Assembly (NCBI RefSeq): GCF_006715785.1
Contig: NZ_VFNX01000007.1
Location: 62,001-126,000 of the forward strand
Reading direction: 5' to 3'
Length of the DNA stretch: 64,000 bases
From: Streptomyces puniciscabiei
GTDB lineage: Bacteria; Actinomycetota; Actinomycetes; Streptomycetales; Streptomycetaceae
Under the pieces are notes generated by a model that saw only the letters and a program-made list of their open reading frames with translations, searched no databases and had not been told where the DNA came from. The number at the start of each line of letters is the position of its first letter. Within the stretch, counting starts at the first letter, position 1. The position numbers and the translations under genes are program-made. Of this stretch, positions 58,255 through 64,000 are shown piece after piece.

Positions 58255-59516
58255 ACGAGCTCCCGGGCCAGCGCGCGCATCCCGATCGCCTGCTGCGACT
58301 TGGGGGCGTAGGACAGCAGGGGCCGCTTCATCCGGACCGCTTCTTTCTGCTCTTTGAGATCGCCGATGAGCCCGACGACCCGGGGATCCTTTATGTCGAC
58401 CCACCCCTGGAGCGAGGAGGTGGCGATGAAGCCGCGGCGCGAGTCGTAGAGGTTCACGACGATGCCGAGGTAGTCGATGTCGACCTGCAAGTCGCCGCGC
58501 AGGTCGTCGATCTGAGTGGTCAGCAGCTCATAGGCGTCCGCCGAGCTGTCCTCGGCCTGTACGACGATCAGTGCGCCGGACTGCCCGAGCATCTCACCGG
58601 GGCGCCGGCGGCCGTAGTACGCGGCGGCGTCCATGCTCAGACCGAGGCTGGGCGGGCAGTCGACGAGGATCACGTCGTAATCGGCCTCGAGCGGGGCGAG
58701 GGCGCGCTCCAGCGCCGCCTCCCTGGCGCGTACGGCGGAGAGCCGCACGTCGAGCAGGAAGGCGTCGTTGCAGGCGGGCAGCAGGTGGAGCCGGCCGCCG
58801 AAGGTCTCGTCGTCGACGGAGACGATGAGGTCGCGAAGGTCGCCCTTGGGGTCGCCCGCCATGTGATTGGTCAGGCTGTCGCCGTTCATGGGCAGGGGGG
58901 CGGCCCCGAGCTGGTTGGTGAGGTGGCACTGCGGGTCGAAGTCGACGAGCAGGACCCGCAGCCCGAGTCCCGGCAGGTTCTCCACGCTCAGCGGGTCATC
59001 GCCGCCGGGCACGTCCTCGGACTGGGTGTCGCTCGCGCGCAGGGCTTCGGTGAGCGCCTTGGCCACCCTGACGGCGTGCAGGCTGTCGGAGTCCTCGGCC
59101 AGCGCCTCGCCGAGGCCCGCCGTGATCGCCGTCTTGCCGACACCGCCCTTCTGGTTGCAGACGATGATGCGCCGGGTGATCTCGGGCCGCTCCACGTGCG
59201 GCGCGGGGTTGGAGTCGAGCCACAGCTGGACGGACTGTGCCAGGCCCTGGATCAGCGAGACACGGCGTTCCGCGGCGACCTGGCGGAACTCGTCCCACTG
59301 GCCGGGCGGCAGGAAGGTGGAGAACGAGTCGGCGCGTCCGGTGTCGATGGCCGGGGGAGTGGAGGCGAGCGTGCACCAGTCCCGGATGCCCTGCTCGACG
59401 GCCGCCTGGATCTCGATGCCGTGCTGGGCGGCTCTGACTTTGAGGTTCTGCCGGAGCCATCCCGGCAGCTTGGAGACGACCTTCTCGCGGTCGCTGGACG
59501 TGGCTGGCGAACTCAT
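58251..59516 (-). CDS. parA: ParA-family partition ATPase
   Basis: A 421-residue Walker-type ATPase that segregates the plasmid with ParB. The deviant Walker A is CNQKGGVGKTAITAGLGEAL, followed by LLVDFDPQCHLTNQLGA and DVILVDCPPSLGLSMDAAAY. An N-terminal domain of about 130 residues precedes the ATPase (REKVVSKLPGWLRQNLKVRAAQ onwards), probably for DNA binding, as in larger plasmid ParA proteins. ATG 59516 is chosen over the open frame reaching 59642, because the latter would run through a par palindrome. It is the promoter-proximal gene of parA-parB; two palindromes lie just upstream. Confidence 0.93.
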   Translation of the reverse strand: MSSPATSSDREKVVSKLPGWLRQNLKVRAAQHGIEIQAAVEQGIRDWCTLASTPPAIDTGRADSFSTFLPPGQWDEFRQVAAERRVSLIQGLAQSVQLWLDSNPAPHVERPEITRRIIVCNQKGGVGKTAITAGLGEALAEDSDSLHAVRVAKALTEALRASDTQSEDVPGGDDPLSVENLPGLGLRVLLVDFDPQCHLTNQLGAAPLPMNGDSLTNHMAGDPKGDLRDLIVSVDDETFGGRLHLLPACNDAFLLDVRLSAVRAREAALERALAPLEADYDVILVDCPPSLGLSMDAAAYYGRRRPGEMLGQSGALIVVQAEDSSADAYELLTTQIDDLRGDLQVDIDYLGIVVNLYDSRRGFIATSSLQGWVDIKDPRVVGLIGDLKEQKEAVRMKRPLLSYAPKSQQAIGMRALARELV

Positions 59517-59614
59517 GGACGACACCTTACTAACGTTCAAGATCTTTGGAAGCATCGACACGTTAGTTGAAGCGTTTCTGAGGGGGTGCCAGGAGCCACC
59601 TCGGCGTCCGAGGG

Positions 59615-59631
59615 CTATTACGCCGTAATAG
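59615..59631. promoter_or_regulatory. Par palindrome copy 5, upstream of parA
   Basis: CTATTACGCCGTAATAG, perfect, 98 bases before the parA start. Confidence 0.75.
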
Positions 59632-59658
59632 CCCGCTGCCACGCGCGCGACCCTCCGG

Positions 59659-59675
59659 AGCTATTACGGCGTAAT
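59659..59675. promoter_or_regulatory. Par palindrome copy 6, upstream of parA
   Basis: CTATTACGGCGTAATAG, perfect, 44 bases (four helical turns) from copy 5. Confidence 0.75.
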
Positions 59676-60056
59676 AGCCCACGCGCAGCAGCCTCCTGCC
59701 CGCCGCAGAACTCTCCTGCCGTACCGCCGCGTCCGGGTGCGGCTCACAGACCACCCCCTTCGCTTCGGCCGTCGTGCTGCCCTCGGTTGTTTCTGGGGGG
59801 TTGGCTGGGCTGCGTGGTACCAGGGGCCTTCGCCGGCCCCTGGACCCCGCTGCCCCGTCGCTTCCCGGCGCGATTCCGTTTCGTCGTGGTGCAGGGCCGT
59901 GCGCGCCGGGAAACGACGGGTCGTGGGTGCGCCGAGCCGTGGTCGGGTGCGGCTGGACCGGGGGTCCGGTGCGGTGTCGGGCAGGCGGCCGTCCTGGGCG
60001 TCCTGTCGGGGGCTGAGGTCGGTTGGGTCCCGCCGTTTCGTGTCCAACCGCCCTCG

Positions 60057-60073
60057 CTATTACGCCGTAATAG
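60057..60073. promoter_or_regulatory. Par palindrome copy 7
   Basis: CTATTACGCCGTAATAG, perfect, in the middle of the intergenic region. Confidence 0.75.
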
Positions 60074-60287
60074 CCCTCAGGTTCACCCGGTTGCACCGGG
60101 CCGGTTGCCGACCGACTACCCAAGTAAGAGAGCGCACCCCCCGAAGAGGGCGGTGACCTGCATAAACACCTCGAACAACCAAGACCGTGGGAACTGGCAG
60201 GCAGTTCGACCGATCGTGGACCACGATCCGCCGATCTGGGTACCCAGATCCCTCGGACGTACTGCCCGGTTCCTGCAGCAGCACCAG

Positions 60288-60307
60288 ATTGACGTGACGT
60301 ACATGAG
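60288..60307 (+). promoter_or_regulatory. TTGACGT-TACATGAG element, copy A
   Basis: ATTGACGTGACGTACATGAG. The outer words TTGACGT and TACATGAG recur at 61265 and, in part and inverted, at 60399. Confidence 0.5.
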
Positions 60308-60398
60308 TCGGGGGCCCGAGCCCGCCATGACCGCACGGCGAGACCCCTGACGGGACGGCAGCCGACACGGCCGACAGGCGGAGCTGATTGACTTCATG

Positions 60399-60414
60399 CT
60401 CATGTACGTTAAGT
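60399..60414 (-). promoter_or_regulatory. TTGACGT-TACATGAG element, copy B (partial, inverted)
   Basis: CTCATGTACGTTAAGT; read on the minus strand it is ACTTAACGTACATGAG, sharing ACGTACATGAG with copy A. It lies 66 bases before the start of the winged-helix gene, a likely operator position. Confidence 0.45.
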
Positions 60415-60480
60415 TCATCTGGTCGGCCTCGGAGCCGTCCCTCATGAACCACCAATCACCCCCCTTCCACGGAGGGCCCG

Positions 60481-60933
60481 TTGGGAGCAGTACGCAGACT
60501 GGTCGACGCCGACACCGGCGAGCCGATCCCCTATGCGCCGTACGCCTTCTCCGGCCGGCACACGCAGGTCGACAAGGCGCGAGTCGAGGCGATCACGGAG
60601 TCCAAGGCGTTCACGCCCAGTCAGAAGTTCCTTGTCCTGTGGTGGATCGGGGTCTCACCCGAGGGCATGGAACCCCTGCGAGCCACGGGAGCCGACATCG
60701 CCAAACGGGTGGGGATGTCCGCCGACGCCGTCGGAAAGATCAATAGGAAGCTGGCCAAACACCGCATCCTGGTCATCCGTGGACGCATCGGCAACTACAA
60801 CTTCTACCGGATCAGCCCGTACATCGCCTTCCACGGCACGGGGATCGAGCAGCGTGAAGCAGTGAAGACCTGCAACCCGCCGGACATCCCCGGATTCGAC
60901 GACAATGTTCCCGCACGGTGGGAGGTCCAGTGA
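60481..60933 (+). CDS. Winged-helix protein 1 of the plasmid backbone
   Basis: A 150-residue protein of unrecognised family. Residues about 45 to 115 form a probable winged helix (KAFTPSQKFLVLWWIG, GADIAKRVGMSADAVGKINRKLAKHRILVIRG, NYNFYRISPY). The TTG at 60481 is taken as start because GGAGGG lies 8 bases before it and the protein is continuous from there. The next gene overlaps by GTGA and encodes a similar fold. A pair of small DNA-binding proteins beside parAB and tap-tpg may regulate copy number or transfer, or initiate replication. Confidence 0.7.
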   Translation: MGAVRRLVDADTGEPIPYAPYAFSGRHTQVDKARVEAITESKAFTPSQKFLVLWWIGVSPEGMEPLRATGADIAKRVGMSADAVGKINRKLAKHRILVIRGRIGNYNFYRISPYIAFHGTGIEQREAVKTCNPPDIPGFDDNVPARWEVQ

Positions 60934-61244
60934 TCAGCAGCGACGACAAGCAGAAGAACCTCAAGCTGCTCGAGACGACAGCAGGCATGAGCGCCAACCA
61001 GCGTCTCGTCGTCATGCTGTACGCCCTGCACCCGACCGACCGGTCCGGCGCCGTCCTCGAGACCGCGGCCAACCTGGCCAAACTCGTCGGCATGGCCCCT
61101 CCCGTCTTCTCCCGCACCCGCAAGCAGGTCATCGAGGCCGGCTGGCTGGAGGAGACCGAGAGAATCGGTCACATCAAGTACTACCGCCTCGACCCCAAGC
61201 GCCTGGGCGAGAACGTCGTCGTCCCGCTGCGCCGCGCGACCTGA
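60930..61244 (+). CDS. Winged-helix protein 2 of the plasmid backbone
   Basis: A 104-residue protein, again with a probable MarR/GntR-like winged helix: TTAGMSANQRLVVMLYALHP, ETAANLAKLVGMAPPVFSRTRKQVIEAGWLEETERIGHIKYYRL. It resembles the preceding protein in layout and may have arisen by duplication. GTG 60930 overlaps the upstream stop, with GGAGG at 60921-60925. A long nested hairpin begins at its stop codon. Function unknown; DNA binding is likely. Confidence 0.7.
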   Translation: MISSDDKQKNLKLLETTAGMSANQRLVVMLYALHPTDRSGAVLETAANLAKLVGMAPPVFSRTRKQVIEAGWLEETERIGHIKYYRLDPKRLGENVVVPLRRAT

Positions 61245-61302
61245 CGTCCTGGGGAGCGCCCCTCATTGACGTCAGGTACATGAGGTGCGCTCCCCAGGAC
61301 GT
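61244..61302. terminator. Long nested hairpin after the winged-helix genes
   Basis: The outer arms ACGTCCTGGGGAGCGC (61244-61259) and its complement (61287-61302) are perfect. The 27-base loop has a second inverted repeat CCTCAT/ATGAGG (61261-61266 and 61280-61285) around TGACGTCA. It starts at the stop codon and could terminate transcription or serve as a binding site. Confidence 0.6.
61265..61284 (+). promoter_or_regulatory. TTGACGT-TACATGAG element, copy C (in the hairpin loop)
   Basis: ATTGACGTCAGGTACATGAG, matching copy A at 60288 in 17 of 20 positions and lying within the loop of the hairpin at 61244-61302. Confidence 0.5.
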
Positions 61303-61337
61303 TCTCCTTCACCCTGACGCAAGGACGACGCCGCCAT

Positions 61338-61372
61338 CGCGGCGGAGCTATTACGCCGTAATAGCTCCGCCG
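61338..61372. promoter_or_regulatory. Par palindrome copy 8 in a 35-bp extended palindrome
   Basis: The core CTATTACGCCGTAATAG (61347-61363) is extended on each side by nine complementary bases (GCGGCGGAG/CTCCGCCGC). It is the longest copy and the outermost one. Confidence 0.75.
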
Positions 61373-61454
61373 CCCTCGCAGCTGCGCACGCGACTGTCAC
61401 TCGTCCGCCACCGTCCGTCGATCCGGCCCACGGTGCTCGCAGCCGCGGCGGCCT

Positions 61455-62390
61455 TCAGCGCGGAAGCACCCAGCCCGGCCTCCAGGTCCCGGCGGCGTCG
61501 TGGCCGGCCGCTGTGGCGGCGAGGTGGGCGCGGAGGGTGGCCAGCGCCGGGTGGGGGTTGTCGCGGTGCCACAGGAGCGAGTGCGGGTAGACGGGCGTCG
61601 GGTCGGTCACCGGGATGCGGCGCAGGCCGTGGCCGGCGGGCCAGACGAGGCGGGTGTCCCCGCCCATGAAGGTGGCCAGGGCCGGGGTGTCGGCGACCGT
61701 GTCGAGGAGCACGTCGGAGCCGAAGTTGGGGCCGGTCGCCTCGATGGTGAGACCGAACTCGGCGACGAGGTCGTCGTAGTAGGCGGCCCACTCGGTACCG
61801 GGGACGATGCCGGGCATCCAGATCCGGTGCCCGGCGAGCTGAGCGAGGGTCACCGACCGGGCACCGGCCAGCGCGTGGGCGGGCCCGGTGAGGAGCTGGA
61901 GCGGCTCGTCGAGCACCCGGACGGACGTGATGTCCTCGGGCAGGGGCCGGCCGGGCGCGGCGACGGCGCGGAAGGACGCGTCGATCGCACCGGACCGGAG
62001 GGCGGCGACGGCCGTCTCGATGTCGAACAGCATCACCACGTCGAGCTCGATCTCGGGGTGCGCGCGATGGAAGCCGCGCATCAGGCCCGTCGCCGCGCCG
62101 CGCGAAGAGATCACGTCGACGCGCAGCGGACGGCGGCCGGTGCGCACCGAGCCGACCGCGCGCTCGGCGACGCGCAGCAGCTCGCGCGCGTGGGGCAGGA
62201 ACGCCTGCCCGTCGATGGTGAGCTCGGCGCCGCGCGGCGTGCGGGTGAACAGCCGCACGCCGAGGCTGCGTTCCAGCGCGGCGATGCGCTTGGAGACGGC
62301 CTGCTGGGTGATCGCCAGCTCGGCGGCGGCCTCCTGGAACTGCCCCGCATCGGCGGCGGCGACGAAGGTCCGGACGGCGTCGAGATCCAC
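61455..62390 (-). CDS. LysR-type transcriptional regulator
   Basis: A 311-residue LysR protein. The N-terminal winged helix is MDLDAVRTFVAAADAGQFQEAAAELAITQQAVSKRI-like (AITQQAVSKRIAALERSLGV is the recognition part), and LFTRTPRGAELTIDG is its wing. The effector domain (residues about 90 to 300) is of normal size. It is divergent from the MFS gene at 62524, with a perfect inverted repeat between them, the usual layout of a LysR protein that controls its neighbour. Effector unknown. Confidence 0.93.
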   Translation of the reverse strand: MDLDAVRTFVAAADAGQFQEAAAELAITQQAVSKRIAALERSLGVRLFTRTPRGAELTIDGQAFLPHARELLRVAERAVGSVRTGRRPLRVDVISSRGAATGLMRGFHRAHPEIELDVVMLFDIETAVAALRSGAIDASFRAVAAPGRPLPEDITSVRVLDEPLQLLTGPAHALAGARSVTLAQLAGHRIWMPGIVPGTEWAAYYDDLVAEFGLTIEATGPNFGSDVLLDTVADTPALATFMGGDTRLVWPAGHGLRRIPVTDPTPVYPHSLLWHRDNPHPALATLRAHLAATAAGHDAAGTWRPGWVLPR

Positions 62391-62403
62391 CCCGACACCC
62401 TAG

Positions 62404-62426
62404 GGCCACAACCACTGGTTGTGGCC
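62404..62426. promoter_or_regulatory. Operator-like inverted repeat between LysR and MFS genes
   Basis: GGCCACAACC and GGTTGTGGCC, perfect 10-bp arms with a 3-base spacer, 14 bases before the LysR start. Likely the LysR binding site. Confidence 0.65.
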
Positions 62427-62523
62427 GACGGCGCCACGGTTGTTTGATCCCTGGGTCTGGCGCTCGCTTTGATGCTTCCGGTGGCGGATCGGTTGTACCA
62501 GGGAGTGGCGAAGGGTGTCGGGC

Positions 62524-63804
62524 ATGAAGAGCGGAAACCGGCTGGGACATCTGCTCGGACCTGTGCGCGGACACCGGCTGGGGCGCCGCTTCGGGTGGTT
62601 CTGGGCAGCGTACGGGACCAGCGCGCTCGGCACCTGGCTCGCCTTCGGCGCGTTCCCGCTGATCGCCATCCGGGTGCTGCACGCCGGCCCGGCCGAGGTC
62701 GCCGCGCTGTCCTCGGTGGGGGCCGCGGTGGGCGCGGCCGTGGCGGTGCCGCTCGGCCCGTGGGTGGAGTTCCGCCGCAAGCGGCCGGTGCTGATCGCGA
62801 TGGACCTGGTGCGGTCCGCGGCGCTGCTGACGGTCCCCGCCGCATACGCGCTCGGCGTGCTCACCTTTCTCCAGCTCCTGCTGGTCTCGGCCGTCGTCGC
62901 GGCCGCCGACATCACCTTCCGCGCCGCCTCGGGCGCGTACCTGAAGACGCTGCTGCCGGCCGGGGACCTGCTCGTCGCCAATGCCCGGTTCGAGTCCACG
63001 ACCTGGACGACCACGATCATCGGCCCCCCGCTGGGCGGCGCGGCGATCGGGCTCCTCGGCCCAGTGGCGACGGTGATGGCCGACGCGGTCAGCTACCTGC
63101 TCTCGGCCCTGGGCATCCGCGCGACGGGCGGGCACGAGCCACGGCCCGAGCACCGGGAGGCCGCGCGCATGCGGGCCGGCGACCTGCTCGACGGCTGGCG
63201 GTACATCCTCGCCGACAAGGCGCTGCGTCCGCTGTTCCTCAACTCCGCCCTCTTCAACGCCCTGGTGATGGCGACCCAGCCGCTGCTGGCGGTCCTGATG
63301 CTCGGCCGGCTCGGCTTCACCCCGTGGCAGTACGGCCTCGCCTTCGCCGCGCCCTCCATCGGCGGGCTGCTCGGTTCACGGCTGGCCCGGCCGCTGGTCA
63401 CCCGGTTCGGGCAGCACCGGGTCCTGGTCGTGACCGGGGCACTGCGCGCGCTGTGGCCCGTCGGCCTGGCCTTCACCGGGCCCGGGACCGGAGGGCTGGG
63501 GCTGGTGATGGGCGTCGAGCTCGGGCTGATCTTCTGCTGCGGCGTCTTCAACCCCGTCTGCACCACCTACCGCCTCGAGCGCACCCCGACCGGCCGCGTC
63601 GCCCGCACCCTGTCCGCCTGGGCGGTGACGACCAAGGCCACGACCGCGCTCCTGACGGCTCTCTGGGGTGTGCTGGGCGGCCTGCTCGGCCCGCGTACGG
63701 CCATCGGCCTGGCCGGCGTGCTCCTGCTGGCGACCCCGCTGCTGCTTCCCCGTCGCGCGGCCGCGCTCTTTTCCGGTCGGGAGCCCGCCCCGAGCCGCGC
63801 CTGA
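62524..63804 (+). CDS. MFS transporter (DHA3-like, about 12 transmembrane segments)
   Basis: A 426-residue membrane transporter. It starts with a basic cytoplasmic segment and the first helix WFWAAYGTSALGTWLAFGAFPLIA. Further helices alternate through ALLTVPAAYALGVLTFLQLLLVS, FNALVMATQPLLAVLM and AIGLAGVLLLATPLLL. The loop LGPWVEFRRKRPVLIAMDL is the family's motif A region. ATG 62524 is preferred over GTG 62515 for its spacing to GAAGGG. It is probably controlled by the LysR protein. The substrate is unknown; it need not belong to the antibiotic cluster. Confidence 0.9.
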   Translation: MKSGNRLGHLLGPVRGHRLGRRFGWFWAAYGTSALGTWLAFGAFPLIAIRVLHAGPAEVAALSSVGAAVGAAVAVPLGPWVEFRRKRPVLIAMDLVRSAALLTVPAAYALGVLTFLQLLLVSAVVAAADITFRAASGAYLKTLLPAGDLLVANARFESTTWTTTIIGPPLGGAAIGLLGPVATVMADAVSYLLSALGIRATGGHEPRPEHREAARMRAGDLLDGWRYILADKALRPLFLNSALFNALVMATQPLLAVLMLGRLGFTPWQYGLAFAAPSIGGLLGSRLARPLVTRFGQHRVLVVTGALRALWPVGLAFTGPGTGGLGLVMGVELGLIFCCGVFNPVCTTYRLERTPTGRVARTLSAWAVTTKATTALLTALWGVLGGLLGPRTAIGLAGVLLLATPLLLPRRAAALFSGREPAPSRA

Positions 63805-63850
63805 CGGGCCGATGCGGCCGTCACCCCGATCGACCGTCTGGCACACGAAG

Positions 63851-63889
63851 GGGCGGCGTACTCCGACGTGGTGTCGGTGTACGCCGCCC
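63851..63889. terminator. Hairpin between convergent genes
   Basis: GGGCGGCGTAC (63851-63861) pairs with GTACGCCGCCC (63879-63889), and the inner CCGAC/GTCGG lengthens the stem. It follows the MFS stop and precedes a minus-strand gene end. Confidence 0.7.
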
Positions 63890-63932
63890 TGGGTGGAACG
63901 GGGTGCGGGAGGTGGCCCGCCTCGCCATGGCG

Positions 63933-64000
63933 TTACTTCGCGTCCTGGTTGAACTTCGAGGTCGACCACCGGTAGCCGAGCACCGCGAGGCCGAGGCACC
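63933..64000 (-). CDS. C-terminal end of a small, possibly membrane, protein (partial)
   Basis: The minus strand is open from the window edge to a TAA at 63933-63935 and ends LAVLGYRWSTSKFNQDAK. The hydrophobic part before the polar tail suggests the end of a membrane segment. Too little is visible for a family call. The hairpin at 63851-63889 lies in the expected terminator position. Confidence 0.4.
   Translation of the reverse strand, partial: CLGLAVLGYRWSTSKFNQDAK

Larger units (their letters stand above)
59517..60480. other. 964-bp intergenic region with three par palindromes
   Basis: No credible gene. It contains par palindromes at 59615, 59659 and 60057, the parA promoter (leftward) and that of the winged-helix genes (rightward). 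Two copies of a TTGACGT/TACATGAG element lie at 60288 and 60399. The middle part (59680-60050) shows only GC-driven open frames. Confidence 0.5.

Overview
The DNA is very GC-rich with the codon bias of an actinomycete. It carries a tap-tpg pair for telomere end-patching, Streptomyces-type natural-product genes, a SARP regulator and a butyrolactone-receptor-like TetR protein. The source is therefore most likely a Streptomyces. Because tap-tpg sits next to primase/helicase genes, an iteron-like repeat region and a parAB locus with its own repeated palindrome, I infer a large linear plasmid (or a linear-chromosome arm that has taken one up) rather than core chromosome.

Layout. 1-7.1 kb: the end of an acyl carrier protein gene, a holo-ACP synthase, an active ketosynthase (KS) with an inactive chain-length-factor-like (CLF) partner, a single-chain KS-CLF fusion and a KAS III-like protein. 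This looks like a second type II PKS, or a starter/side-chain PKS. 7.2-18.1 kb: tailoring enzymes, two glycosyltransferases, a SARP activator, sugar genes and an MFS exporter. 18.4-23.1 kb: an operon for a dTDP-deoxyaminosugar. 23.2-25.9 kb, same strand and directly after it: a RiPP precursor with three 14-residue repeats centred on FTFCAQAA, translationally coupled to a fused E1-like/YcaO cyclodehydratase. A two-component system (26.0-28.0 kb) and a stand-alone protein resembling only the N-terminal half of a SagB-type dehydrogenase (28.0-28.6 kb) follow. 28.9-33.8 kb: a classical aromatic type II PKS (ACP, C9 ketoreductase, aromatase, KSalpha, CLF). 33.9-43.8 kb: post-PKS genes (SnoaL-like protein, two ABM monooxygenases, P450 with ferredoxin, two FAD hydroxylases, TcmI-like cyclase, Tat-dependent FAD oxidase, luciferase-like oxidoreductase).

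43.8-50 kb is accessory DNA: a hydrolase, a toxin-antitoxin pair, a tRNA-Ser-like element, an acetyltransferase, a DUF4097 protein, a small secreted peptide and a TetR regulator. 50.2-61.4 kb is the replicon backbone: primase-polymerase, P4-type helicase and a DUF6009 protein; an iteron-like region; tap-tpg; parB-parA with eight copies of a 17-bp palindrome, two of them inside parB; and two small winged-helix proteins. 61.4-63.8 kb holds a divergent LysR/MFS pair.

How the genes fit together. The minimal PKS, ketoreductase, aromatase and cyclases would make an aromatic polyketide, which the oxygenases then decorate. RmlA, RmlB, a 2,3-dehydratase, a 3-aminotransferase, an epimerase and a 4-ketoreductase together match the daunosamine-type logic for a 3-amino-2,3,6-trideoxyhexose, which the glycosyltransferases would attach. 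The first PKS block may supply an acyl starter or side chain. Whether the RiPP is a separate product or is joined to the sugar or polyketide cannot be decided from sequence alone.
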